From the NCBI RefSeq assembly GCF_963678635.1, contig NC_087065.1, positions 61,778,754-61,842,753 of the forward strand: 64,000 nt of DNA, given 5' to 3'. The translations under genes were made by a program, and so were the position numbers. This stretch comes from Symsagittifera roscoffensis. Lineage: Eukaryota > Xenacoelomorpha > Acoela > Convolutidae. Shown piece after piece: positions 11,801 through 22,980 of the stretch (the first letter of the stretch is position 1; each line of letters begins with the position of its first letter). Under the pieces are notes generated by a model. It was not told the origin of the DNA and did no database searches. It worked only from the letters and a program-made list of their open reading frames with translations.

Positions 11801-14800
11801 GAGATAGATGTTTATCCGAAACTGAGGATGCACTATAGTTTCGTCTAGAACTAATTTGAATCGCATAGCAAGTTTTGCTATTTAGCATGACGACGCAGGA
11901 GTTATCTGATCAGACGAACGGAACATGCGAATAGTGTCAATTGATTGCCGGAATGCTTTAAAAGAACAAGAATGTACTGCGCTGAGAATATCATAACGTT
12001 GCGGTTGAAGACCTCTGGGCTTTTAGTTGCAGCAGATTTGAAATGGACAGAATCAAAATTGATAAAAAGATAAACCGCGCAAAGTCAGCAATTCAAGATA
12101 CTGCTATCAATTGTAGCCAAATTACGAGATTTCATGCATTGTGTCATTTTCCTGATAGACTGGCTACGCAGAGAGCAGTCAAAACTTTGACCCATATTCT
12201 TAAAAATAGTGAAGCACCGCACAAGTGAAGTATTACAGCGATGAAGAAGTCGAAAGCGAAACATTTATCTTCAATGACCAGGTAGACTATTATGATAATG
12301 ATGATGATCAATGATCAGGAGCGGAAGAATTCTCTGACGAAGAACAATTAGGTAGGCTGGACAAAAGCAAGTCAGTTGTTAGGCAAATTGTGCAGCGGCG
12401 ACTTTCAATTCATAATTGATTGTCAAGAATCTCTCCTACCTCGACTGAGAGTTGAAGTTAGCATGATTCCCTTTCCTACTTATGGTTATCTTATCTTCTT
12501 TTATGAATGTGTTTGTACCTATCCTCCGACAATTCTAGCTAGACAACGGAACCAAAAAGCAACTATGTTCTTCAGTTTTTTTGTTGTGTATTCCTGTGAG
12601 AGTATCATTTTTATCAATTTTCGCACCTTGCAAAAAGCAGTCACAAATCGAGATTCGGAACACAGAACAGGGGAGCAAAAACTATCATTCCGATCTACTA
12701 ACGACCTAGGATATGGGTTAAACTTCGACAGCTGGTTTTTCAAATTGCAGAAATGGACACCCTAACTGTTTACGCAATCCTTATTATATGACGATACCAA
12801 AAAAAGTTAGCAAAGTAAAAGTGGTGTGTACAATTAATGATGCACTTATGTAAAAGTCGGAGGATTACTTAGTGTACACTATTTAACAGAGAAAAACTAA
12901 TGGTATTATTGCAGTTTCATTTGATCGAAAAATATCTGACATTATAAAGTCCATAACCTCAGCCTTTTTGCAGTTAGAAAAATCCAGACAGACGAAGCCA
13001 GACAAAGAAAGAGTAGCTGAGTTACTACCAATTTTGATCGAGTCGCGATGACAGTCCTTTCGTAAACTAATTTCTTGAGAAAAAATCCCAAAAATGATCG
13101 TCTTAACTAGAACTTTCCTATCAACTATTTCTTCTATTTTTTTTCCAGGCACCGCCGTTTTTGTTAAAAAACCACGTTTTTTTTCAGCTCGCCGCATTTC
13201 TCTGAATGCCGAATCTGTTCAGCTATATTTGTCTTTTTCCCGGTTATTTTCCAATAAGCGGGATTTTCGAGTAACGTGGTGCGGTGTTTTTTCATTTTCT
13301 GATGTTATTTCTTTAGCCAAGAGATATTTTCGAGCTACTAAGAGTTTCTCATAGCAGCCCGTTGGAACTTTCAACCAAATGTTTGTTCGAGAAAAGTTTA
13401 TGTTTGAATTTATGTTCAAATTTTGTATTTCACCCACATTCCGTTCAAAGTTAAACGAGATAAACTCTTTTGAGCTCAGCAAAAAATCATACCAGTATTC
13501 AAAGTGTCAAACAGAGTTCACTTTCGCTAATGATCGAGATATCGCTTTTTATTGGTTTTCATGTATAAGAGGTCAAGCTGAGGTTGACAAATCATCAATC
13601 AACGCAACCGGAGAATTAATGGATTCCTTTTGATAAGATGCAGGTAACATCCACTTGAGGCTGTTCTTACCAAGCTTGTCCTGATCCGTGTTCCATTAAA
13701 ACCGCATGACAAGGATATGACTTACACAATGCAATGACCTCAGCAATCCTTGTTCCGAATTGCATCTGAAACTTAAAGTTCATTTCCCATATCTATTTTA
13801 CAAAATTTTTGATTTTCTGCAAGAAACAGTTTTTCCCTCTTTGTAGTCATTGTATTTATTACCGAAGACACGCTTCTTTTCCAAAAAATTCTTATTGGCT
13901 TGTAGTTTCACACCTTTTTCACGAGAATGAAAAAAAATACATAAGCCTATCCGGAAGAAGAGCTGCCCACCCTCTCCCAATCAGTTGCCATAAAATTGGG
14001 CAGCGTTTCACCGTACAGAAAACTTCTACAAACAGGGTAATGTGTATGTTAAACTAAATTTTATTTAAAAATCAGCGAGCTCAATATTTACATCTTTTAA
14101 GTGAAAAAGCACTTTTATTCAAACCTTGATGAACTGCGCCAAATGGTTTAGAACAAGATTTCGAGCAATTGCGAAATCGATACGCAGGGCTTGACCGAGT
14201 CTGAGAATCTGTTTTTGAAATTCGAGATAGATGTTTATCCGAAACTGAGGATGCACTATAGTTTCGTCTAGAACTAATTTGAATCGCATAGCAAGTTTTG
14301 CTATTTAGCATGACGACGCAGGAGTAATCTGATCAGACGAACGGAACATGCGAATAGTGTCAATTCGTTGGCGGAATGCTTTACAAGAACAAGAAGGTAC
14401 TGCTCTGGGAATATCATAACGTTCGGATGAAGACCTCTGCGCTTTTAGTCGCAGGAGAATTGAAAATGACAGAATTGAAATTATGAAAAAATAAACCAGT
14501 CAAAGTCAGCAAATCAAGATACTGCTACCAATTGTAACTTGTAACCAAAAATACGAGATTCCATATATTGCGCCAAATTTGTTATATACTGGCTACGCAA
14601 TGAGCAGTCAAAAAAAATTGTTAGCCTCTTGGAGAAAAATTGTCCTTTCCCCCAAATCAGATGCCAGAATTTTGGGCAGCGTTCAAATTTATAGCAAGCA
14701 TCTACAAGCAGTTAAATGTGTATGTTAAACTAACTTTGAAAAAATAAGGCCAAACTGAGCTTTGCATAAACGAAGCTAGAGAAACGAGAAAACCTTGAAT

Positions 14801-16419
14801 CGAATTAAATTTGACCCACGACACATCACTGGAAGGTATTGCGGAGAAAAAGACACCACAAAGACTTGTGCTCAGTGCGGTGTTTCGAAAAAAATCATTT
14901 GAATTTTGCCATCTAGGGATAGTTTTTGCGCGTTACATATCCAGTTTTCAAGAACACGTAGGTATCGAGTCGTGTAGGCCCAGGCATCATTCCAAATTGA
15001 ATGCAGATATGCTTTCTGACTACATTTTCGAGATCAAGTATCTTGTTATCGGGAACAAGGCTGTTTTTCCCGTAAATAAATTTACAAATATGTTAGAAAA
15101 TAAACTTGCGTTATTATGAATTTATTCTATGCTCCTTCCCACCTGGTTTAGCGATAACCGGAAAAATTTGAATTTGTTTTTGTCGGTTTAATTTTGAAAG
15201 CAGGCAGTGTTTTTGATTCAAAGACTTCTTGCTATAACTGACAGTCGTCATGTCATTTCTTCATGTACCATCTCGGATTTCGAAATTGATTAAAGAATTT
15301 ATGTTTTAGCGGAGTCGCCCGATATTTTTATGACAATTTCTTTTGAAATTTTTCTGTGTCCGATTTTGTGTGAACTTGGTAAGTGGTACTCATAGTCTAT
15401 TGAAAGCTAATGCTTTGCTTCTTGACACTTTTTGTGAAATTGGATTAATCAGTTTTTCAAAAAAAAAAATGATTTTTTAAGTGTTTTTTTTTCGGCTCAG
15501 TAATTTCCGTCGCATTTATTGGCTAGCTTGCAATGCTACGCTTGCGTTGTATCGCTAGTGGCTCGAAACTCCGATTCGCATCTGTAATCAACCAATGCTG
15601 TGCTTACGTTGTCGCAAGTTAGGTATAAATTTAAATCGCTCGAAAAATTTTCATGATAATGTTTAGTTTTCGGCTTTATGGCCTTTCGAGAAGTGATACT
15701 GAAAGCTTATTTAATGTGGTTTTGCTTCTCCATTGTTTTTCTGTCTCATTGTCTATTGGCTAGCTTAAGTGCGACGCTTTCGTTGTATCAAGAAGAAGAC
15801 GAATTAATTTCTCGATGTTACTTATTTTCAAATCAGATGAATTAACACTAAATACATCAGTAACAAAGAGCGGACGGCTAACGAACCCATAAGGGTTACC
15901 GAGTGCTGTCCTCTATTTTATTGAAATCAATTTAGATACAGCAGATAAGAAAGTTCTTCTTGTTCGGCAATTCCTTGAGTTAATTTTTCAGATGGATTTT
16001 TTTCCAATCGCTAAAATTCAGAAATCTTGCACTTTCATTTTGGACTGGCACATTGAGGTCAAATTGCGTACTTCTTTTTTCTCGAAATTTCGCTTTAAGT
16101 TATATTTATTCGATTATTAAAAGAAGGTTAGATAATGGAAGTGTTTAAATCCAGAGATTTGTTGCATTTGAAGTCTGTTTCCACTTTTATATTCAAATGG
16201 AAATATCTGTTTTCCCCCTTATGATATATTGGCCATTGTCTTTATTTTTTGTATTGCAAATGTTGCGGTGCTTCTTTTTGTCGTTCTGTAACCAAACTGT
16301 AAGGTGTAGGGATATTTCACAAGAATGCTGTCGCTTTCATTTCAGGCGAAGCGGGGACTGATCGTATCAAGGCATTTAGCATGATGAAATATCTGAAGGC
16401 GCACATCACTCCTATTTAG
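8852..16419 (+). CDS. SWIB/MDM2-domain protein, four exons, 96 aa
   Basis: Exons: 8852-8882, 8959-9026, 9110-9227 and 16346-16419, total 291 nt = 96 codons plus TAG. All introns are GT-AG (GTAAGT donors after exons 1 and 3) and phases join without remainder. The protein starts MNPSVEVPKK, then GGGF, KLSKDLATLL, IPRYEIIKKMW, LQDPSNRQYI, LVF, and after the last junction RIKAFSMMKYLKAHI. This is the full order of SWIB domain landmarks (GGGF start, PR.E..K..W, LQDP.N, M..YL..H end), found in BAF60/SMARCD and UAF30-type chromatin proteins and related to the p53-binding fold of MDM2. Stand-alone SWIB proteins of about 90 residues are known in other lineages. Known role of the family: protein-protein contact in chromatin remodelling or Pol I/II transcription; here that is inferred. 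Oddity: a 7.1 kb repeat-filled intron cuts the domain just before its last helix. An extra upstream coding exon cannot be excluded. Confidence 0.85.
10430..10490 (+). repeat. tRNA-derived SINE head or degenerate tRNA-like sequence
   Basis: The sequence has an A-box-like TGGAGGTAAAGC, an anticodon-arm-like CCTT-GTACTCT-AAGG (7-nt loop with T at position 33) and a B-box GGTTCCAGTC spaced as in tRNA genes. The T stem and acceptor stem do not pair, so it is not a functional tRNA; a SINE promoter head is the better reading. Confidence 0.5.
10530..11085. repeat. T-rich dispersed repeat with internal units, ending in GCGAAG core
   Basis: Several diverged units of the form TGCTCAAAGAT-AGTCGGCTT ... 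GCCACATCAC ... GCTGT recur within the block. It ends with AAGTGGTGCGAAGGTCCGCTTCGCCTCTGTGT-like sequence near 11030. The same architecture recurs at 19,740, 20,690 and 23,940. Confidence 0.5.
11645..12190. repeat. Direct repeat copy 1 (about 545 bp)
   Basis: Highly similar to 14,072-14,613, including a nearly unchanged block around GCGAAATCGATACGCAGGGC. Reading frames are broken in both copies, so no protein is called. It probably marks a duplicated or twice-inserted nonautonomous element within the SWIB intron. Confidence 0.85.
14072..14613. repeat. Direct repeat copy 2 (about 545 bp)
   Basis: Second copy of the 11,645-12,190 segment in the same orientation, about 2.4 kb away. Small indels and substitutions throughout show the duplication is not very recent. 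Confidence 0.85.
15480..15600. repeat. Dispersed repeat, GCGAAG-core family (diverged)
   Basis: Carries TTTTTTTTCGGCTCAG, then TTGTATCGCTAGTGGCTCGAAACTCCG, a degenerate version of the family core. A partial second copy follows near 15,730-15,790. Confidence 0.4.
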
Positions 16420-16751
16420 AGCTAGAGTCGGTGCTTCAGACGACACTGTGGTTAGTGAAATATGAAAAGAGAGTCAAGAATTCGCGTCTTTCTACGTGTC
16501 TGGCCAAATTATCTCCCAACTTTTGCAATATGGACTCAGCGTGAATCTGTTCTATCTACTTTGTCTAACTCTACGAAAGATGTTCGATTTCAAATGTTTC
16601 GTTTGTTGATCTGAATCTTTTTGATGTTAAAATTGTGCAATATTTTGCTTGTTGTTACTCGTTGTATTTTACTTTAGTTGAACTTCTTAATATTGAAACT
16701 GCATATTAACGTTAGATGTCTGCTCTTAGATTTTTATTGGCTCATTTCCAG

Positions 16752-16844
16752 TGTTCCACCTTGTAAAGATGAAAAAATATGCTCCGACTGAGTTCCACTT
16801 GCTCGATAATTTGACTAAAGAGAAAAAAGATGAAAATATACAAG
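16752..16844 (+). other. Candidate 5' coding exon downstream of the SWIB gene
   Basis: Between an acceptor-like CTCATTTCCAG and a donor CAAG|GTCTGT lies an ATG (16769) followed by 25 open codons rich in Lys and Glu, beginning MKKYAPTEFHLLDNLTKE. Either a small exon of the next gene or an alternative 3' exon of the SWIB gene. No family is recognised. Confidence 0.25.
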
Positions 16845-18915
16845 GTCTGTCTGGAAATCAGTTTTTTATTTAACTGTTTTAGTCACGGTAGTGTTAAAAT
16901 ATCAATTGCCTGTTGAAGCCTAATATCGAATAAAATTTATCTGATGAAAAAATAAAATTTATCTGATGAAATTTTTTTTAAAATCTGAGCGAGAAATCCC
17001 CAAGGAAATTCGCCACAATAAATGGAATTGATATAGCCTTGCGCAGAATTTAAATGGCAGATAAGATATTGAATGGAATGTTTCACGAAACTATTAAATT
17101 TTTCTGAAGTAAGTAGCAAATGTACACATTTGACAGCGGAAGATGCGCCGTAAAGCAGTTTTAAAAAAAAATTGCCTAAAATTGCGTTTTTCTGAAGTTT
17201 ATATTCATGTGCGATTAATATAAACGCTTAAAACTGATCTTAAGTTTTGAGCCAGACTTAAACAGCCAAAAATTGGTTGTTTTGTGTTGAACTGTGCTTG
17301 GTTTTTTTAGTATTTTATAATTGTTACACGACTGTTACATAACTACTAAGTTGTTCCGGCTGGTAGCGGGCGTATATACCACCATATTCATAGTCCTGCG
17401 TTTTCTATGAATGAGAGCATTTTCTTCTTTGAGCTATTTCGCATTCTATGCAGACTACTACTGCTTCGCTTCGCTTAACGCCATGCCGGCCGCTGTTTTA
17501 TTACGTAGTAAATACATGTATCCACAATCAAATCTAATTCTTCAAATATTTGGAACTTAATCAAGTCTAACGAGAAGGCGGCCTGCCCGAATTAAATAAA
17601 GTGTTAAAAAAGAGAGACAAAGCATTGCGAAAATCGACCTCATGATTTGTTTGGAAAAAGGAAGAAATTAAAAATTTAAGTTGAAAATAAGTACCCGTGA
17701 GTCATTATTTCACACGTATTAATCCGCAGTGCTGTAAGTAAAATTGTTGACTCTCGTGATCCTTGTCTAGTCATCGCCAGGCGGGCGGACTCTACAATGA
17801 GATTAAGACTGCGCGACGTCCCTGCTTGCATAGTATGTGGCGCGCACTTTACTACATTAATGTTCATTACAGTCCGCATGTATCAGGCTCATTCCATTTG
17901 CCCTATTTTCCCTGTTTCATTTTCCTTCTCTTCCCATTTTTATCCCCCTACCCTGCCCATGAAGGAATAGAATTTCTCTATTCACGGTTTTCCTTTGACA
18001 ATACACCGAGTTCGTTCCCTGCTTTCATGCTTAGTCCATTTGTATGCTATTTCACTGACTTAGAATTCAAATAGATAATTGCGAAAAGCGATTACATGTA
18101 ATGCACTGCGGATTCATGTGCTCTACGTGTGTTCGATTGGAAACCGACAAAAATAAGGCGCTTGCATGGGCTTGGGTTACGTTGAAATTTACCAGGACAT
18201 GATGTGAGCTTGTCGTTGAAACGCCTAATAGGTGTGTGTTTATAAGAGTTTCTACACGATTTATTTATTTTTCGTCTGTTTGTGGTTTTATATAATGAAG
18301 TAAAAAAGAATTTCAATTAGCTTTTTTCCTGTTTTCAGAAACAAACATTGGTTTGGATGTGAACCACAAAAGAAAAGTGATATGAAAAGTCATTTTAACT
18401 GTTAGTCATTTTAACCGTTAGGCGTTGCAAATTCTAAAAGAATTCAAGGGATACCTTATACAAAATAATCCGGTTACTCTGGAAGTGCTTGTGAAATTTT
18501 CTGTCTTCGTTACTCCTTAGAGACTAATGAGAAGTAAAATTTTTTCATTAATTTGAGAAATATTTCAAGTAACCGAGAGAGAGAAAAGAAAGAAAGGGAG
18601 CCTATGTGAGCGTGAATGAGAGAGTTTAACAATGTATAGCTCTAAATTGGTCTGAAAATCTAAAACATTTAGACCGATTTTTCTCGATACCCAGAAATAT
18701 AATGTCACTAAATATCCGAGGTTTCTTTTTGATTCTGAATTTTGGTGAGAAAAACACCCTGTTTCGAGTTCCCTGTTCATATTTGTTGTTTGAGACAAAA
18801 TAATTACTGCCTCTTCTTATTGAAGCAATTCTTAAAAGGTAATTGTTGAAGCAAAATAATTATTGAAGCAATTCTTAAAAGGTAATTTAATGAAAATGTG
18901 TAGAACTTAGATGCA
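16845..18915. other. Intergenic AT-rich DNA
   Basis: No supported gene. A 28-bp direct duplication beginning TTATTGAAGCAATTC occurs at about 18,818 and 18,860. Confidence 0.4.
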
Positions 18916-18947
18916 CTAATGCAAGTTTCTTTCAGAATAGGTTTTTA

Positions 18948-19570
18948 CTATAAAAAGTCGAATTCGAAGCTTTTCTGGGGCGGTAGCCAATTGTTTAACT
19001 TTGAGAGTGGCGGAGAACTGGCTACGTATCGCCTCAATGGCTCACCCATTGCATGCATTTTTAAACCAGTGTACAATAGCGGTTCGTCGTTAAGAGCTAG
19101 CAGCGCGAGAGGTAATCCTTTGCCTTTTGGATACATCGTCTGAAGTTGTTGACTGAATATCTTCTTAACAGGTGTTAGCAAAGTTGCGCCAACAAATATC
19201 TCGGCTTTCATTTCTTCCGATATTTTCGGATCAAATAACGCCCGCCAGTTGCTTTGAGAAAAAGGAGTTGTAGAGGGAAAACGTAGGCATTACCAAGTAC
19301 ATCGGCCATCTTCATATTTTCAGGGTACCTGCATAGTTTAGTTGCTATTAGGACCAGCTTATCAGGACAACTTTTGTGTTTACTTTGCCAACTGTGGCCA
19401 ATATGGAACGACACGCTAGCAACTATGTAGATTTCCAAACTCTCAGCAGAAATAACCAAGTTGGCATTCCGATATGTTTCCTTTTGCTCAGTCCGCTCAT
19501 TAGTATAAAGAGTAGTTTCCACATCGTATAACCTGGTTGAATGTAACAAATATCTCATTGCGCTTGCCAA
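18948..19570 (-). other. Coding-like minus-strand segment, two abutting frames
   Basis: Two minus-strand frames (120 codons at 19570-19208 and 87 codons at 19211-18948) touch as ATGA. The block is clearly richer in GC than its surroundings, and a plus-strand frame of 74 codons (18919-19143) is also open. The first frame contains HIGHSWQSKHKSCPDKLVL, the second GKGLPLALLALNDEPLLYTG; I do not recognise either. It could be a frameshifted pseudogene, an exon group or a transposon fragment. Confidence 0.3.
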
Positions 19571-19739
19571 GTGTTATCAAATCGGATGTTGGATTTTTTT
19601 TCAGAGTTAAAGGAAGGTTTTTTGAAGTTTTTGTCTTTCCGTTTCCTTTTATTCAGAAGAAAGCAATGAAAATAGAAACGTACTAAGTTTTGCGAAATTT
19701 CAATTTTATCTTATTGCAATCAAAAATATTGTGATTTTT

Positions 19740-20090
19740 TCCGTTTTCCATAAATTTTTCTTTCGCCTGGTTGGACCTTGTATGCAATTGAAAATTTTTT
19801 CCCGTTTATCTGCTTAACCTTGTATGCAATTGTAAATTTTTTTTCCGTTTATCTGCTTAACTTTTGTCGGCTTAGTTGCCACATAACGGATGTTTTTGTG
19901 CTGTATGCATTTATCATGTAGTTGCAAGTGTTGTTCATTGTAATTTCAGGGGACTTGCAGTTTCGCAAAATTAGTATAAAGTCATTTTTTCGGTTCAACT
20001 GGAGTCTGCTCAAAGATTGTCGGCTTTGTTTCCGCTTCGTAAGTTTTGTTTCATTGCTAATTTAAAATTTAAAGGATTTGCTTGGAATAT
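19740..20090. repeat. T-rich dispersed repeat block
   Basis: Repeats TTGTATGCAATTG ... CCGTTTATCTGCTTAACTT twice, then GTCGGCTTAGTTGCCACAT as in the 10,530 block. Same family, without a clear GCGAAG end. Confidence 0.45.
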
Positions 20091-20689
20091 TTGCCTAGAA
20101 ATCCTGTTTGATCAAAACCGGCGTTGTTAAAGTGTATGAGATTAGAGTATTTTAATTTTTTGAGACGCTATGGAATTTTTTTTCGCAACCGATTTTCAAC
20201 CGATTCTCAACCAAGGACTATCAACGGAATGACCGTCTACTCCCCTGTGTCTCTGCAAACTATTGCAAACTCTATTTACCTTGACCCTATGTCTACAGCC
20301 TTCAAAAAATTCTGTGGGGGTATATATTTGACCAATGTTTTTGATTTTTTTTTCGTTTTTTTTTGATTTTTTCCATTAAATTAAAAAATATATTTTTATG
20401 GAGATAATGGGAAGTGAGAAAATATCCTGCATGTTCGGCCGCTCATTTTTTGTACAAAAAATTGTTGCCTCCGGAAAACTTTGATTTTTTGACCGTTTAT
20501 TTTAATCTTTTAAAAATTACCCTCCTATATCTTAGATTTTGGGTTCAATTCAAAAAAGGGGTATGAGAAAATCCTTTTCAAACGCGACTACGTCCAATCG
20601 TTTGACCTAAAAAACTATGGCCCTCTGAAAAGTCAAAAGATTAATATTTTGACTGTTTTTGAAACTTCGCGACTTCATTCGTGAACTGG

Positions 20690-21290
20690 CCTCCCAAACC
20701 TAAATTTTTTGGACTTTTGTAGTTTTTACAAGTTGAGTTTTTGTTTTTTTTTATCTTTGCGTGAATTACTTCTGCATAAGTGACTTCGCCCAAATAGTTT
20801 TACACGAGAAGCTATGATTCTCGGGAGAAATTTTTTTTTTATTTGTTGACCGTTTTTTGGAAACTTTCTTTTTTTCTCGATAACTGTCCTGCCAAATCTG
20901 GTATCAAGGGTTAACTGGAAACTACAGATTGTTGAAAGCCTATTTTCAAAATTGGCCACGCTAAAGAGACAATATTCACTACAAGCGGTGACTCTTTATT
21001 TTTTTCAAGAAAAAATTTACGTCCTTGGGAAAGTTTCAATATCTTAAATTTTTTCTTTCGTACTGATTTTAATAGAAAAACAACTAAGGTTTGAGGCAAA
21101 GTCTTATTTTTGAAATTTCATCCCGTTTCAGTATAACAAATTCAAAAAGTATCAAACACTTTCCTCCAGCTTTAGCTGCGAGCCTAGTTATTTTTTCCTG
21201 GTTTAACCTATTTTTGTCCTTGTTTCTAATTTATTTTCGACTTCTTATGTTTTTATCGCAAGTGGTGCGAAGCTCCGCTTTGCCTATGTT
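20690..21290. repeat. T-rich dispersed repeat block ending in GCGAAG core
   Basis: Long T-rich stretch ending at about 21,255-21,290 with ATCGCAAGTGGTGCGAAGC followed by TCCGCTTTGCC. No gene is supported inside. Confidence 0.4.
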
Positions 21291-21779
21291 GAATTTAAAT
21301 TTCAAACATTTCCTGATTAATTACTTTTCGGCTTTATGCTCACCATTTACTTTAAAATTTTCATTGCCCTTTCATTATGTATTTGCACTGCAATATATCT
21401 GCAAAATGTCTGTGTTTCACACAATTTTTTGATGGCTTTCAAATTTTGGTTCTTGTCTTTCGGCCTGAGTTTTATAAAAATTATTTGTATGTTTTTTTTT
21501 CAATTCTTAGTTCATAACCGTTGTTTCATCTATTTGAAATATCAAGTTCCTGTTTGATTTATTAAACAGGTATTGTAAAAACGTTTTTTTTTTTCCAGAT
21601 GAGATCTGGTTTTTTTTTTTTTTTTGAGACGCTTTTTCGAAAAATTCGCTTTTCACCCGTCAGATTCTCATAAAAGTGGTACCAATGGATTCAGTAGCGT
21701 TTCACCTACCTGCCTGCATAAAATTTAGGGCAATTTTTACCCTACCCCACCCCCTACGGTCTTAGAAAAGCTTCACAAC

Positions 21780-22300
21780 TCGGTACTTTTTTCACTTTTT
21801 GCCCATTTTTTCGGAAATTTTCGATTTCCTCAAAAACTACCCGTCCAGATTTGGGAATAAGGGTTTAATCGATAGACCAGGTTGTAGGAAACTCCCATGC
21901 ACAAGCGGCTGGTCCCTAATTTGCTTAGGGGAAGAGCTATAGACTTAGGAAAAGTCACTTTTTTGATTTTTTTGCCTATTTTTTCGGAAATTATCGATTT
22001 CCTCAAAAACTACCCATCCAGATTTGGAATTAAGGGTTTAATCGATAGACCAGGTTGTAGGAAACTCCCCCGCACAAGCGGTTGGTCCTTAACTTGCCTA
22101 GGGGAAGAGCTATAGACTTAGGAAAAGTCACTTTGACTTTTTTGGCCTTTTTTCAAATCTTTCCGATTTCCTCAAAAACTACCCGTCCAGATTTGGGATT
22201 AAGGGTTTAATCGATAAACCAGGTTGTAGGAACCCCCCCTACACAAACGGCTCGTCCCTAATTTGTCTCGGGGAAGAGCTGTACACTTAGGAAAAGTTTT
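21780..22300. repeat. Tandem repeat, about 163-173 bp period, 3 copies
   Basis: Three units share GATTTCCTCAAAAACTACCC, TTAATCGATA(G/A)ACCAGGTTG and GGGGAAGAGCT. Units start near 21,820, 21,992 and 22,154 and differ by small indels. The period falls in the range typical of satellite monomers. Confidence 0.85.
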
Positions 22301-22726
22301 TTTAAAAGTTTTTTGGCATTGGAACAAAGATTCAATTTACTTATTGTGTGTATTTTTTACACAATGGAATCCGCTATGCTTACGTTTTCTCGCTTTTGCT
22401 TGGTGCTATTGGCTTTGTGTTGAGTTTTTTTGTATGTTTCGAAGAAGTCCAACGAGAAGTTGCACGAGTTACGCTAGTTCTCTTTAATCAGGTCGGTTTG
22501 TTCCAGAACGTTTTTGTGATGTCAGTTATAGTCAACATATTATAGTCATATTTGCAATGCACACAATTACCTTGCTACATTAGTTTACAAAACTCATCCG
22601 AAATCAATCTGCGATTTCGCTAACCTTAAACCCCCCACCCACATTTTTTCAAACTCGTTTTTTCAATAAAACAAAAAGCGCTAGCTAATTCGATTTCATC
22701 AAAAATTTGTATAACGTTTTTTCTGA

Positions 22727-22980
22727 AATAACCAAACAGGTCTCTCCAGCTTCCAGCTGGGCCCCTATTGTCTAGGGAAACACCTATGGACTTGAAAAGT
22801 TCCCTCATGAAAACTTTTTACCAAAGCGTTACCAATGAATGCATAAGCTTCTCTTTCACTTTTTTTGCGTAGGAAGGGCGCTATCGACTTGAGAAACCTG
22901 AAATTTTAAAACAATTTTAAAATAATCAATATTAAAATAATCAAACAGGTCTCTCCAGCTTTCAGCTGGGCCCCTAGTTC
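22727..22980. repeat. Short direct repeat pair (about 45 bp)
   Basis: AAACAGGTCTCTCCAGCTT followed by CAGCTGGGCCCCTA occurs at about 22,733 and 22,945, differing by one or two bases. Noncoding. Confidence 0.7.

Larger units (their letters stand above)
9228..16345 (+). other. Large intron of the SWIB gene
   Basis: Lies between the donor after exon 3 (TTCA|GTAAGT) and the acceptor TTTCATTTCAG|GCGAAG. It holds a SINE head, T-rich dispersed repeats and a duplicated 545-bp segment. Around 12,226-12,410 a short acidic frame (SDEEVESETF, then SGAEEFSDEEQLG after a stop) may be an old gene fragment. No additional in-phase coding exon is needed to complete the SWIB domain. Confidence 0.75.

Noticed and set aside
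14811-15119. 102-codon ORF or piggyBac-like zinc-finger fragment (KTCAQCGVSKK in another frame)
   Set aside because: Only one short CxxC-like match, frames broken and no transposase core nearby.
16337-16345. Reading the exon at 16,346 as a separate small gene
   Set aside because: It has no start of its own, while its phase and sequence exactly complete the SWIB domain begun at 8,852.
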